The position numbers were made by a program, and so were the translations under genes. Shown in pieces: positions 1 through 8,126 of a stretch of 25,041 nt of DNA (the first letter of the stretch is position 1; every line of letters starts with the position of its first letter). This stretch comes from DASZHC01 sp035938215. GTDB taxonomy: Bacteria; Verrucomicrobiota; Verrucomicrobiia; Chthoniobacterales; JAFAMB01. Location: contig DASZHC010000200.1 of NCBI GenBank assembly GCA_035938215.1, forward strand, positions 1-25,041, given 5' to 3'. The notes below the pieces were generated by a model. The model made no database searches. It was not told where the DNA came from and saw only the letters and a list, made by a program, of their open reading frames with translations.

Positions 1-2425
1 AGTGATTGACCGACAGCATTCCAACTGACGGCGTCGGGTCCGTGACTGTCCGATTGGGTATGGCAGACTGGCTTCCGGAAGGTTTGTAATAGAGTTGATT
101 CAGATTGGACGGATCGCTTCTTTGGTTGTCTTCCGCTTCAATGATGACCTGGTATTGGTCCACCGGCGTTTTGATCAAATAGGTGTAGTTTTGTGAATAG
201 GCGTTCTTTAGCAACTTCTCCACGTCCGTATTACTCAGCTTGTAGGACTGAAGCTGGAGTTGATTCAATCTGATTCCAAGCGTTGGCGTATTGGCAAAAT
301 AATCGGACGACACACTTTGGAACCCCTCGAATTGTCGGCATTTTGCTATCATTGCCTGAGCAGCTTGATAAACCTGCTTAGCGTCCACTCCCGAAATTGT
401 GAAAGCGAATTGTCCCTGACTGTTCTTGGTTGCTCCGGTGCTGATTTGCAGCACGGGGTCGGGCCGTACCAGAGGGATGATGCCAGGGATCTGGCCTAGT
501 TCACGAATGAGTTGACCTACAACGACTTGGATGGGCGGGCGGCTGCTCGGATCCTTTAGAAAAGCGAGAGCAAGCATTTGATTCGACGAAAGACCCTTAG
601 AAAATCCTGAGAGTGTAAAGGTCTCATTCACCGCACGATTCCTTCGAAGCACGTCGTCAACCTCACGCTGAATCTCGCGGAAGCGTGCCGGCGATATACC
701 TTCCGGACCCAGGATGATGCCGCGTATAAATCCGCTGTCCCCGGCCGGGATGAAGGTCTTTGGCAGAAGGCCGAAGACCCAGAGGGTAATACCGAGGCAC
801 GCGACCCAGGTAACGGCTGATATCCAACGATGGCGAAGGAAGAAATAAAGGCTGCAGCCGTAGGCGGTCGTAACGCTTTTGAATAGTCGCCCTACTGTCC
901 GTTCCATCCACGTTTGTTTTCCATGCCCGCGATCGCCGGTCAGTAAACGCGAACACATCATGGGTGTGAGTGTGATTGAGACAAGACCTGAGGCAAAAAT
1001 CGCAACGATAATCGTTACAGAAAATTCCCGAAAAATTCGTCCGATAATTCCGGTTACCATGACAAGCGGCAAAAACACAACAGCCAGCGACACGGTCATG
1101 GCGATGATTGTAAAGGTGATTTGCCGAGCACTATTAATCGAAGCTTCAAGAGGATTCTGCCCCGATTCAATCAGGCGAACCGTGTTCTCGAGAAATACAA
1201 TGGCGTCATCCACAAGGAACCCGATCGCCAGGGTCAATGCCATCAGAGTGAGATTGTTTAAGCTGAAATTTAGCGCGCTCATCGCTAAAAAGGTGATGAG
1301 CATTGACAAGGGCAGAGCAACAACGGGTATTAAGGTATCCGCAGCGCGTCCCAGAAACGCAAAAATAACGAATACGACCAGGCCAAAAGCGATGAGAAGT
1401 GTATGTTCGACGTCTTGGGCATTCGCAACGATTGTCTGCGAACGGTCGTAGAGCGGAATGAGGTTAACCGACCCGGGCAACTGCTTTCGGAAGGTAGGAA
1501 GAAGGTCTTTAACTCGCTGGGCAACTTCAACCGCGTTGGCGCCCGCCTGTCGATTAACCGCAAGGACGACCTCGGCCGAAGCCTCGCCGTAGTCGCGAGC
1601 CCAGAAATCACGATTGATTCGCTCGTCTTCCACAGATTGCACGACTTTGGCTACGTCTTTCAAGTAAACCGGTTGGCCGTTTGGTCGACCAATAATGACA
1701 TTTTCGTACTCCCGAGGTGTCGCCCTTTGTCCGTCGGCAAACAAAAGATAGGTTCGATTTGCACCATCCAATTGCCCCGCGCCAAGATAAGCCGTGCTCT
1801 GGCCCACAGCATTTGTGACATCGGTCATTGTCATTCCCAGGGACGAGAGTTTGTTGACGTCGGCCTTGATTCGGATCGCGCGCCTTGCACCGTAGACGCT
1901 GACCTGGCTGACTCCGTTGACAATCGCGATCTGCTGCCCAAGTTCAGTATTGCCGTAGTCGTACAGATCACCTTCCGGCAAGGTATCGCTCGTAAGCGCG
2001 ATGTAATAGATCGGTTGATCGTTCGGATTAGTCTTCTGGAATGAAGGCGGTTGCGGCAAATCCTGAGGCAGAAAGCCCTGGGCGCGCGAGATAGCTGCCT
2101 GCACGTCGGTTGCGGCATCCCCCAGACTTTTATCGAGCGAGAACTGCAAGACCAGGGTCGACTGGCCGGTTTGACTTGTGGATGTGGCCAGATCAAGCCC
2201 GGGGATTTGCAGAAACTGCTTCTCGAGCGGCGTCGCCACCGTATTTGCCATGGTCTCGGGGCTTGCTCCCGGATAGCTGACCTGCACCTGGATCACCGGA
2301 TAGTCGACAGCCGGGAGGTCATTGACGGGCAATTGCTTGAATGCCTGTACGCCGAACAGAGTGACGCTGATCGTCAGCAAGAGCGTCATGATCGGACGTC
2401 GAATGCAAAGCTCCGAGATGTTCAT
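1..2425 (-). CDS. RND efflux permease, HAE1/MdtB-MdtC type (C-terminus outside window)
   Basis: Inner-membrane proton-driven pump that takes drugs or other amphiphiles from the periplasm or membrane and passes them to an outer-membrane channel through the adaptor encoded just upstream. The frame is open from ATG at 2425 down to the window edge, 808 codons of a family that normally has about 1030-1050. The N-terminus MNISELCIRRPIMTLLL is typical of the first transmembrane helix, followed by the periplasmic porter motif LPVNDLPAVDYP and PGASPETM. The proton-relay aspartates are D406 and D407 in the TM4 motif GFLVDDAIVFLEN (about 1190-1230), matching AcrB D407/D408. The wording of the porter domain (SDTLPEGDLYDYGNTEL) is closest to the MdtB/MdtC branch. 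It lies 87 bases after the adaptor gene, so the two probably form one operon. Substrate cannot be told from sequence. Confidence 0.96.
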   Translation of the reverse strand, partial: MNISELCIRRPIMTLLLTISVTLFGVQAFKQLPVNDLPAVDYPVIQVQVSYPGASPETMANTVATPLEKQFLQIPGLDLATSTSQTGQSTLVLQFSLDKSLGDAATDVQAAISRAQGFLPQDLPQPPSFQKTNPNDQPIYYIALTSDTLPEGDLYDYGNTELGQQIAIVNGVSQVSVYGARRAIRIKADVNKLSSLGMTMTDVTNAVGQSTAYLGAGQLDGANRTYLLFADGQRATPREYENVIIGRPNGQPVYLKDVAKVVQSVEDERINRDFWARDYGEASAEVVLAVNRQAGANAVEVAQRVKDLLPTFRKQLPGSVNLIPLYDRSQTIVANAQDVEHTLLIAFGLVVFVIFAFLGRAADTLIPVVALPLSMLITFLAMSALNFSLNNLTLMALTLAIGFLVDDAIVFLENTVRLIESGQNPLEASINSARQITFTIIAMTVSLAVVFLPLVMVTGIIGRIFREFSVTIIVAIFASGLVSITLTPMMCSRLLTGDRGHGKQTWMERTVGRLFKSVTTAYGCSLYFFLRHRWISAVTWVACLGITLWVFGLLPKTFIPAGDSGFIRGIILGPEGISPARFREIQREVDDVLRRNRAVNETFTLSGFSKGLSSNQMLALAFLKDPSSRPPIQVVVGQLIRELGQIPGIIPLVRPDPVLQISTGATKNSQGQFAFTISGVDAKQVYQAAQAMIAKCRQFEGFQSVSSDYFANTPTLGIRLNQLQLQSYKLSNTDVEKLLKNAYSQNYTYLIKTPVDQYQVIIEAEDNQRSDPSNLNQLYYKPSGSQSAIPNRTVTDPTPSVGMLSVNH

Positions 2426-2512
2426 AAAACCGACCTCTGTCTGAACCGCGCCTGAGCCACAGACACGAAAGAAACTTGATTCATTTGCGATCGATTTTGC
2501 TTTTCAAGGATT

Positions 2513-3682
2513 CTAGTTCGGCTTTTCGCCGGCAGACCGCGATTCTTTACCATTGTTCGCGCTAAGCTCCGGCTCGGGCCGCACCGTTTGGGTTGCCGAA
2601 CGGTACGGCATCGGATTGACCTTCATCCCATTCCCAAGCGCCAGCTGCCCCTCAACCACAACCGTCTCGCCGACGCCTGCTCCCTCAGAAATAACGACCA
2701 TTTCGCGATACCTTGCGCCCTGCTTGACCTGGCGTTGTTCAACCGTGTTATCCGATTTAAGAGCGAAAAGGTAATCCCCTTTGCCACCTACCTGAACAGT
2801 TTGATTCGGCACGACCAGAGCCCCCTTCAAAACTTGGAGCGTGAGCGAAACATTGACATACTGGCCCGGCCACAGATAACGGTCGGGATTAGGAATCGTA
2901 GCGCGAAGCAGGACCGTGCCGGCCTGCGCCGAAACACTGTTATCCAGGAAACTGAGCGTTCCTTCCTTGATAACATCGGGCTTTGAAGGCGTTGTCACCT
3001 CAACATTAAGCCGGCTGCGCGCCATATTCTCGCGCAGGCGCTCCAGGTCGTTTTCGGAAACCGTGAAATCGATGTAAACTGGATCCAACCGCTGGATGTT
3101 TACCAAAACCGATCCGCCGGTGCTGACATAGTTCCCGGGGTCGACCAGGCGGCGGCCGGTCCTGCCGTCCAAGGGCGATCTCACCGAGCTGTATTCAAGG
3201 TTCAGCTTTGCCAGATCAATGGCTGCCTGGTCTTTCGCAACCGCGCCTTGAAAATTTTCCACCTGAGCGCGGTCATGATCGATCTGTTGCGCCGACACAA
3301 AACGCTGCATTTGCTCGTCGCGTTGAAGATCTCTTTGATTCATTACCAGTTGTGCCTGGTCAGACTTGAGCTGTCCCTGTGATTGTTCCAGATCAGCCTG
3401 AAAAGGGCGTGGATCGATGACAAAGAGCAAATCACCCTTCTTAACTTCCTGACCGTCAACAAAATGAACCTCAGTCACCCGCCCGCTCACTTGGGGTTGT
3501 ATGTTCACGGTTTCGGGCGATGAAATCCTGCCAAACTCGCGAAGCTGAACCGGCACATCCATTGTCTGGACACGCGTTACAAGGACGTTCTTAGGCGGCG
3601 TGGATCGAGTGACCTCAGTCTTTGGGCCGCAGCCGTCTAGAGCCGCCGAAAGAAAAGCCGCTATCAATGCAAATTTCCGCAT
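2513..3682 (-). CDS. RND efflux periplasmic adaptor lipoprotein (MdtA/AcrA family)
   Basis: Membrane-fusion protein that links the RND permease to an outer-membrane channel. I choose ATG at 3682 (389 aa), because it gives a lipoprotein leader MRKFALIAAFLSAALDGC with the lipidated Cys at residue 18. The frame is open up to 4051, but the extra 123 residues are low in hydrophobic order and run antisense into the next gene. After the leader come a barrel-sandwich/lipoyl half motif (VSGRVTEVHFVDGQEVKKGD), an alpha-hairpin rich in Q and D around residues 105-165, the second lipoyl half (VRSPLDGRTGRRLVDPGNYV), and the beta-barrel and membrane-proximal domains. The lipobox has D at -2, which is unusual. 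No outer-membrane channel gene follows in the window. The 250 bases upstream (3683-3932) hold no gene I can support and should contain the operon promoter. Confidence 0.93.
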   Translation of the reverse strand: MRKFALIAAFLSAALDGCGPKTEVTRSTPPKNVLVTRVQTMDVPVQLREFGRISSPETVNIQPQVSGRVTEVHFVDGQEVKKGDLLFVIDPRPFQADLEQSQGQLKSDQAQLVMNQRDLQRDEQMQRFVSAQQIDHDRAQVENFQGAVAKDQAAIDLAKLNLEYSSVRSPLDGRTGRRLVDPGNYVSTGGSVLVNIQRLDPVYIDFTVSENDLERLRENMARSRLNVEVTTPSKPDVIKEGTLSFLDNSVSAQAGTVLLRATIPNPDRYLWPGQYVNVSLTLQVLKGALVVPNQTVQVGGKGDYLFALKSDNTVEQRQVKQGARYREMVVISEGAGVGETVVVEGQLALGNGMKVNPMPYRSATQTVRPEPELSANNGKESRSAGEKPN

Positions 3683-3932
3683 CGGCTGTGAAGCACGTGG
3701 GGAAACCAATTTAGCGTCGATTCGTGCTTTTTGCAGCACGGCCGTTGCGTTTTGCCGGTGCCTGGCGCTTCCAAAAACCCATCGATTAATGACCAAAGTT
3801 GTCAAAGGTGGCTGCGGCAAAGTTGATTTCGGGGAAAGCTGCGGGTACGGCCTGGCTATCGCACCAATAAAATGGCGGGCGGTCACCAATCTCAAGCGAT
3901 CTCGGGTGAGTATCAGCGATATTCGTGCCAAG

Positions 3933-4343
3933 CTAAGTGCCAAACCGAATGCCCGCCTGTTGAACCTCCTGATACGGCAAAAGCCATACGAGGGATTCGT
4001 CATGGAGGTCAACGACATCAATCCGGTTGCCGAATGGGTCCCGGAAAGCACACCGAAATCCTGGGATTAAGTTCAACCCGTACTTCTTTGTGACTTTGTC
4101 TCTGACTTGAGCGAGTTGCTCGCCGTCCCGGACGATTAGACCGAAATGCCAACTCCCTGGCGAGCGAAGATGATCAACCTGGGTCATCGCGAGAAACTGA
4201 TGATTGCCGAGTTGAAAAAAAGCGTGTCCTTCGCCACTGGATTTAAGGGCCAAGTTGAACACGTCTTGGTAAAACGCTTGCGCTTTTGCGAGATCGTCAA
4301 CTTCGATAGCAACATGGTTGCAACCATAGACTTGAACATTCAT
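3933..4343 (-). CDS. VOC (glyoxalase/bleomycin-resistance/FosA-like) fold protein
   Basis: 136 aa, the usual size for a single-chain vicinal-oxygen-chelate protein built from two beta-alpha-beta-beta-beta modules. The first module starts with NHVAIEVDDLAKAQAFY, the classic VOC opening with a metal-ligand His at residue 10. The second has SWHFGLIVRDG with His66, and the closing strand reads FRDPFGNRIDVVDL, where D109 stands at the position usually occupied by the metal-ligand Glu. The family includes glyoxalases, dioxygenases, epimerases and thiol transferases that inactivate fosfomycin, so the substrate is open. It precedes the efflux operon on the same strand with 250 bases between them, so a shared transcript is possible but not shown. 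Asp in place of Glu could alter metal preference. Confidence 0.85.
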   Translation of the reverse strand: MNVQVYGCNHVAIEVDDLAKAQAFYQDVFNLALKSSGEGHAFFQLGNHQFLAMTQVDHLRSPGSWHFGLIVRDGEQLAQVRDKVTKKYGLNLIPGFRCAFRDPFGNRIDVVDLHDESLVWLLPYQEVQQAGIRFGT

Positions 4344-4650
4344 CCCCGTATAATAACGCTAATTCTTCGGGCATCGAGTCTCAGCCGCCGGAGGGGCGTT
4401 GCTCGCAACGCCCGGAGCCGCGGTAAAAGATAAAATGCCTGGATTTGGCGAATTCGCGGGGAATTGCAAACACTCCCCTCCAGACCAGCCGGTAGTCAAT
4501 CGCCGATTTCAAGTTCCTTGGAGTGGTGCATGTACAAGGCCCGGTTCGGGACATTGTAGGGTCCGATCTCCGAGCTGCCCGCCGAGAAGGGCATTTCGCT
4601 GATGTTTCGTCTATTTAATGGGTGGGACGGCCTCTGTGCCGTCCGCCTAG
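4344..4650. other. Intergenic region with short palindromes, no gene seen
   Basis: About 307 bases between the VOC gene and the ABC ATPase gene. I find no coding frame with convincing protein character. It contains a perfect short palindrome at 4394-4413 and the left arm of the dispersed GGGACGGC repeat from about 4622. The left end should hold the promoter for the VOC gene, which reads leftward. Confidence 0.6.
4394..4413. repeat. Perfect 9-bp palindrome
   Basis: GGGCGTTGC and GCAACGCCC are perfect inverted copies separated by only TC. There is no T-run on either side, so it is not a typical intrinsic terminator. The core GCGTTGCTCGC also occurs in the MITE-like element at 6369-6379, and its inverse CGAGCAACGC at 6301-6310, which hints at a genome-wide palindromic family rather than a local structure. 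Confidence 0.6.
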
Positions 4651-4710
4651 TTATTTTCGATTCGAGTAGGAAGGAGAAAAATGGGACGGCACAGAGGCGG
4701 TCCCTCCCTC
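4622..4710. repeat. Dispersed REP-like inverted repeat, copy A
   Basis: The left arm (4625-4640) carries GGACGGCCTCTGTGCCGTCC and the right arm (4683-4707) is its near-inverse GGACGGCACAGAGGCGGTCC, with an AT-richer centre of about 40 bases. A second copy with the same right arm lies at 20553-20640, and a half copy (GGGAGGGACGGCC) at 18503-18516. The right arm and centre lie inside the 3' end of the ABC ATPase gene and encode its last residues. The pattern resembles REP/BIME elements. No REP-associated transposase is in the window. Confidence 0.7.
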
Positions 4711-5484
4711 CTCAATTCGGAGGTGAAATCTTGCATTCCTTCTGCGGACTTCGATTGTGCTGCCGAACGCTGCGCTCATGGCGCTTGGTGTGATCACTTC
4801 CTCTATGGCTCCTTTTGACAGGATTTCTCCACCACGCAGAAGAAGAGCCTTGTTGAAGCAGGGCAAGATTTCCTCCACATGGTGGGTCACAAACACGAGA
4901 TTGGGTGTCCTACGCCGAACGGCAAGCCGGCTTACAAATTCAAGAAAGCGCTCCCGGGCCACCGGATCCAGGCCGGCGCAGGGTTCATCGAGGATCAGAA
5001 TTCTGTGCTTCGACATCATTGCCCGGCCGATCAAGACCCGCTGACGCTCTCCCTGAGATAAGTAAGCCCAGGGCCTGTCCCTGAGTTCCAAACCTTCCAC
5101 CTTGCGCAAATTTCTAAGAGCTTCCCGACGCAACTCCCCGGCTGGCGCGCGCCACAAATTGAGTTCGGCGTTGCGCCCGCTCGCGACCACCTCAAGCGCG
5201 GTCTGATGATCCTCGATCCAATGGCGGATGCTGGAACTCACCAAACCCACCTGTTTCCGAAGTTCGCGCCAATCCGAGCGTCCGTATTCGTTTCCCAGAA
5301 CCTGGATTGTTCCGGACGACGGCGTGACATACCCGGTCACACAACTGAGAAGGGTTGTCTTGCCCGAGCCGTTCGCTCCCAGGATAACCCAATGCTCTTC
5401 CGGTTCGACAATCCATGAAATACCTCGCAGAATCTGGGCACCCCCGCGTACGACTCGAAGGTCACGAATTGAAATGATGGCCAT
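4651..5484 (-). CDS. ABC transporter ATP-binding protein, stand-alone (YlmA/ModF-like)
   Basis: 277-aa nucleotide-binding domain. Walker A is GANGSGKT (residues 36-43), the signature is LSQGE (142-146), Walker B is LILDEP (163-168), and the switch His is H201 in VTHH. The phrases VEPEEHWVILGANGSGKTT and THHVEEI are typical of soluble single-domain ABC proteins of the YlmA type, which have no known permease. None is encoded nearby, so transport is unproven and a partner elsewhere or a regulatory ATPase role are both possible. The last roughly 18 residues, beginning GTASVPSHF, are encoded by the dispersed inverted repeat, so the ORF appears to have been extended by repeat insertion; the conserved fold ends near residue 258. 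The start ATG at 5484 gives MAIISIRDLRVV, the normal first strand. aat lies upstream on the same strand. Confidence 0.92.
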   Translation of the reverse strand: MAIISIRDLRVVRGGAQILRGISWIVEPEEHWVILGANGSGKTTLLSCVTGYVTPSSGTIQVLGNEYGRSDWRELRKQVGLVSSSIRHWIEDHQTALEVVASGRNAELNLWRAPAGELRREALRNLRKVEGLELRDRPWAYLSQGERQRVLIGRAMMSKHRILILDEPCAGLDPVARERFLEFVSRLAVRRRTPNLVFVTHHVEEILPCFNKALLLRGGEILSKGAIEEVITPSAMSAAFGSTIEVRRRNARFHLRIEEGGTASVPSHFSPSYSNRK

Positions 5485-5503
5485 GAGTCTAAAGGTTCTC
5501 GCG

Positions 5504-5548
5504 AGCCTGGAAATTTCGCGAGCCCTTTAGCTCGTGAAATTCCAGGCT
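5504..5548. repeat. Long hairpin between aat and the ABC ATPase gene
   Basis: The arms 5504-5523 (AGCCTGGAAATTTCGCGAGC) and 5530-5548 (GCTCGTGAAATTCCAGGCT) are inverted copies with one bulge and one mismatch, around a 6-base loop. There is no T-run after it on the minus strand, so it is not a standard terminator. It may limit or process the aat-to-ABC transcript, or be another dispersed palindrome. Confidence 0.65.
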
Positions 5549-5570
5549 AGGCGCCCTTCTGATCAGCATT

Positions 5571-6179
5571 TCAAATGAATTTACAATCCAGGGCCAGAGC
5601 CTGCTTGAGTAAACGCATATATTTTGGCCGCGCTATTTCGACGGCGCCGAACGTCCGCAGGTGGGTGGTCACATATTGGGTGTCGAGAAGCCGGTAGCCT
5701 CGCAGGTTCAATCGATTCACCAATTCAACCAGAGCAACCTTGGATGCATCGGTAACCGTATGAAACATCGATTCGCCAAAAAATGCTCCATGCACGCTGA
5801 CGCCGTAGAGCCCTCCCACCAATTTTTCGTCCATCCAAGCTTCGACGGAGTGCGCGAAACCAAGGTGATGAAGATTGATGTAACTTCCGACAATCTCTTC
5901 GCTGATCCACGTCTCGGTACGTTCGCTGCATGCCCGTATCACCTTCTCAAAAGCGGTATTCAAACGGATCTGAAACCTCCTCTTCTTCAAGACGCGCCGT
6001 AGTCCGTGAGGCACATGAAAACCGTCAAGCGGAATAATTCCGCGCGGATCAGGCGAGAACCAGGCGATCTCACCATTCTCCATAGCCATCGGGAAGACGC
6101 CCGTGCAGTAGGCTTCGAGAAGGAGAGAGGCCGGAATAATTTTCGATCTTCTTCTCTCACGCACCGCGACAACAATCAT
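5571..6179 (-). CDS. aat: Leucyl/phenylalanyl-tRNA-protein transferase
   Basis: Cytoplasmic enzyme of the N-end rule. It transfers Leu or Phe from aminoacyl-tRNA to proteins with N-terminal Lys or Arg, marking them for ClpS/ClpAP. The frame opens at 6278, but I place the start at ATG 6179 (202 aa), because the additional 33 residues would be encoded by the MITE-like element. Family landmarks in order are AYCTGVFPM, WFSPDPRGIIPL, the TWI...INLHHLGFAHSVEAW block, LVGGLYGVSVHGAFFGESMF, ASKVAL and LLDTQYVTTHLRTFGA. Length fits the family (about 200-235). The MITE-like element ends 22 bases upstream of this start, so the native promoter has probably been displaced or reshaped. No clpS is in the window. 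Confidence 0.96.
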   Translation of the reverse strand: MIVVAVRERRRSKIIPASLLLEAYCTGVFPMAMENGEIAWFSPDPRGIIPLDGFHVPHGLRRVLKKRRFQIRLNTAFEKVIRACSERTETWISEEIVGSYINLHHLGFAHSVEAWMDEKLVGGLYGVSVHGAFFGESMFHTVTDASKVALVELVNRLNLRGYRLLDTQYVTTHLRTFGAVEIARPKYMRLLKQALALDCKFI

Positions 6180-6200
6180 ATCGCTGAATCCTGCTGTGAT

Positions 6201-6480
6201 GTAGTGTACCGTCTCGCATATAATGGTGGTGTCGTTGCGTTCAAAATGGGCCGCCGGCAAGGCGCGAGGAGGGCGCATATCTAAAGCGATACGTAACCGA
6301 CGAGCAACGCAGCCGCCGGCCCATTTTCAACTCAACCCTGTGGGCCGCGGCCAGTTGGCTGTTTTTCCGCGTTGCTCGCTCGACCCGTATCCATTCAGAT
6401 ATGGGCGCTTCGCTCGCGCCTCGAAAAACAGCCAACTGACCTGCGGCGACATCACCATTATATGCGAGACGGTACACTAC
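6201..6480. mobile_element. MITE-like non-coding element, 280 bp, nested inverted repeats
   Basis: The terminal inverted repeats are identical for 28 bases (6201-6228 against 6453-6480) and continue to 38 bases with 3 mismatches (6201-6238 against 6443-6480). Inside are two hairpins. Hairpin 1 has arms 6243-6258 and 6312-6327 (15 of 16 paired). Hairpin 2 has arms 6352-6367 and 6423-6438 (16 of 16). Their loops (6259-6311 and 6368-6422) are imperfect reverse complements of each other, so the element can fold as a two-armed cruciform or as one long hairpin. No transposase is encoded. I see no clear target-site duplication at the ends. Each terminus contains TATAAT reading inward. It fills the space between divergent aat and guaA. 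Confidence 0.85.
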
Positions 6481-6542
6481 GGCGAAAAGTATCAAATTCT
6501 TTGTTAGTTCCGACCTTTCTGCCATAGTTTTTCTTTGCTCAA

Positions 6543-8123
6543 ATGCGTAGCGACGAAGCGTTTCATGGTTCAAAAGTCGTCATTCTTGATTTCGGCTCTC
6601 AGTACACTCAGGTCATCGCTCGGCGCGTCCGCGAGAGTCGTGTCTACTCCGAGATACTGCCCTTCGGTTCGTCTTGTAAAGAGATCCGCGCAACTGGAGC
6701 GCGAGGGATCATCCTTTCCGGCGGGCCCGCCAGCGTCCTGTCCCCCGGCGCCCCGCAAGTCGATCCTGGAATTTTTAAACTGGGAGTTCCCGTCCTTGGA
6801 ATATGTTACGGCGTGCAATTGATGGCGTACCACCTCGGTGGAATCGTCGAGTACTCCGACCGCAGAGAATACGGCGCGGGTACGTTAAGCTTGTCTGGGA
6901 GTAGTCCTCTCTTCGAGGGCTTGCCTACTAAGCTGCAAGTCTGGAATAGCCACGGCGACAAGATAACGCAGCTTCCATCGGGCTTTGAGTCAATCGGTCA
7001 CACCGAAAATTCGGCGTACGCAGCGATACAACATCGCCGGAACTTGTTGTTTGGGCTTCAGTTTCATCCCGAAGTCGCTCATACGCCGTTAGGGAAAGAA
7101 ATTCTCGAGAATTTTCTCTACCGCGCCTGCGGTTGTTCACCCGATTGGACGATGGGATCGTTTATCGAACAAACGTGCCGCGAAATCCAAAATAAGGTGG
7201 GCAACGCCAAGGTGGTACTCGGGTTGTCCGGAGGAGTTGATTCCTCGGTTGCGGCCGCAATCATTCATCGCGCAATCGGCGATCAACTGACTTGTATTTT
7301 TGTCAACAACGGTCTCTTAAGGGCACGCGAAGCGGAAACCGTCCAAAAGATATTTCGCGGCCATTTTCGTATCCAGCTCAAGTATGTCGACGCCTCAGAC
7401 CGCTTTTTGAACCTCCTCGCCGGCATCACTGATCCAGAGAAAAAACGCAAAGTGATCGGAGCGGAGTTCATACGTGTCTTCGAAGAAGCAACAAAAGAAT
7501 TAAAGTCCGAAAATATCGGCTTGGGCCGCTACCGTTTTCTAGCGCAAGGAACATTGTATCCGGATGTTATTGAGAGTATCCCAATCTCCGGAAATCCTGC
7601 CGCCCTTATCAAGAGTCATCATAACGTCGGCGGATTGCCGGAAACGATGGACTTTGAACTTCTCGAACCGCTTCGTCAGCTTTTCAAGGATGAGGTTCGG
7701 CAGGTAGGTCTCGAACTTGAGTTACCGCGCGAAATCGTATTTCGCCAGCCTTTCCCCGGTCCCGGTCTTGCAGTGCGAATCATTGGCGATATCACCAAAG
7801 AGCGCCTTACTATACTGCGTCAGGCGGATGAAATTGTCGTCAGCGAGATGAAGGCCACCGACTGGTACTACAAAGTCTGGCAATCATTCGCCGTTCTTCT
7901 GCCGGTCCGCTCGGTAGGTGTGATGGGCGATCAGCGCACCTACGAAAACAGTATCGCGCTTCGCATCGTGGAGAGCCAAGACGGAATGACTGCCGATTGG
8001 GTGCGTATTCCATACGAAATTCTGGCGCGTATTTCCACTCGAATCATCAACGAGGTTGGTGGCATCAATAGAGTCTGCTTCGATATATCCACCAAACCGC
8101 CTAGCACGATCGAGTGGGAATAG
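6543..8123 (+). CDS. guaA: GMP synthase (glutamine-hydrolysing)
   Basis: Converts XMP, ATP and glutamine to GMP in the cytoplasm, the last step of guanine nucleotide synthesis. 526 aa, the normal bacterial length of 510-530. The N-terminal class I glutamine amidotransferase domain begins VVILDFGSQYTQ and carries the nucleophile C88 in LGICYGVQ and the catalytic H175 and E177 in FHPE. The ATP-pyrophosphatase domain has the P-loop LSGGVDSS (about 228-235). The C-terminal dimerisation domain includes FRQPFPGPGLAVRI and ends in the diagnostic DISTKPPSTIEWE. Start ATG at 6543 lies 62 bases after the MITE-like element, so its promoter is either squeezed into that gap or inside the element. coaD follows after 3 bases. 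Confidence 0.98.
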   Translation: MRSDEAFHGSKVVILDFGSQYTQVIARRVRESRVYSEILPFGSSCKEIRATGARGIILSGGPASVLSPGAPQVDPGIFKLGVPVLGICYGVQLMAYHLGGIVEYSDRREYGAGTLSLSGSSPLFEGLPTKLQVWNSHGDKITQLPSGFESIGHTENSAYAAIQHRRNLLFGLQFHPEVAHTPLGKEILENFLYRACGCSPDWTMGSFIEQTCREIQNKVGNAKVVLGLSGGVDSSVAAAIIHRAIGDQLTCIFVNNGLLRAREAETVQKIFRGHFRIQLKYVDASDRFLNLLAGITDPEKKRKVIGAEFIRVFEEATKELKSENIGLGRYRFLAQGTLYPDVIESIPISGNPAALIKSHHNVGGLPETMDFELLEPLRQLFKDEVRQVGLELELPREIVFRQPFPGPGLAVRIIGDITKERLTILRQADEIVVSEMKATDWYYKVWQSFAVLLPVRSVGVMGDQRTYENSIALRIVESQDGMTADWVRIPYEILARISTRIINEVGGINRVCFDISTKPPSTIEWE

Positions 8124-8126
8124 TTC

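Noticed and set aside
1403..2044. Long plus-strand frame over the RND permease
   Set aside because: It is antisense to a permease with clear conserved motifs, and its translation shows no family features.
3683..4051. N-terminal 123-residue extension of the efflux adaptor
   Set aside because: It has no hydrophobic or domain pattern, overlaps the VOC gene on the same strand in another frame, and hides a proper lipoprotein leader at 3682.
5504..5548. Intrinsic terminator of aat
   Set aside because: The stem is long but no T-run follows on the minus strand.
6180..6278. Longer N-terminus of Aat
   Set aside because: The extra residues are encoded by the terminal repeat of the MITE-like element and do not resemble the family; ATG 6179 is a natural start.
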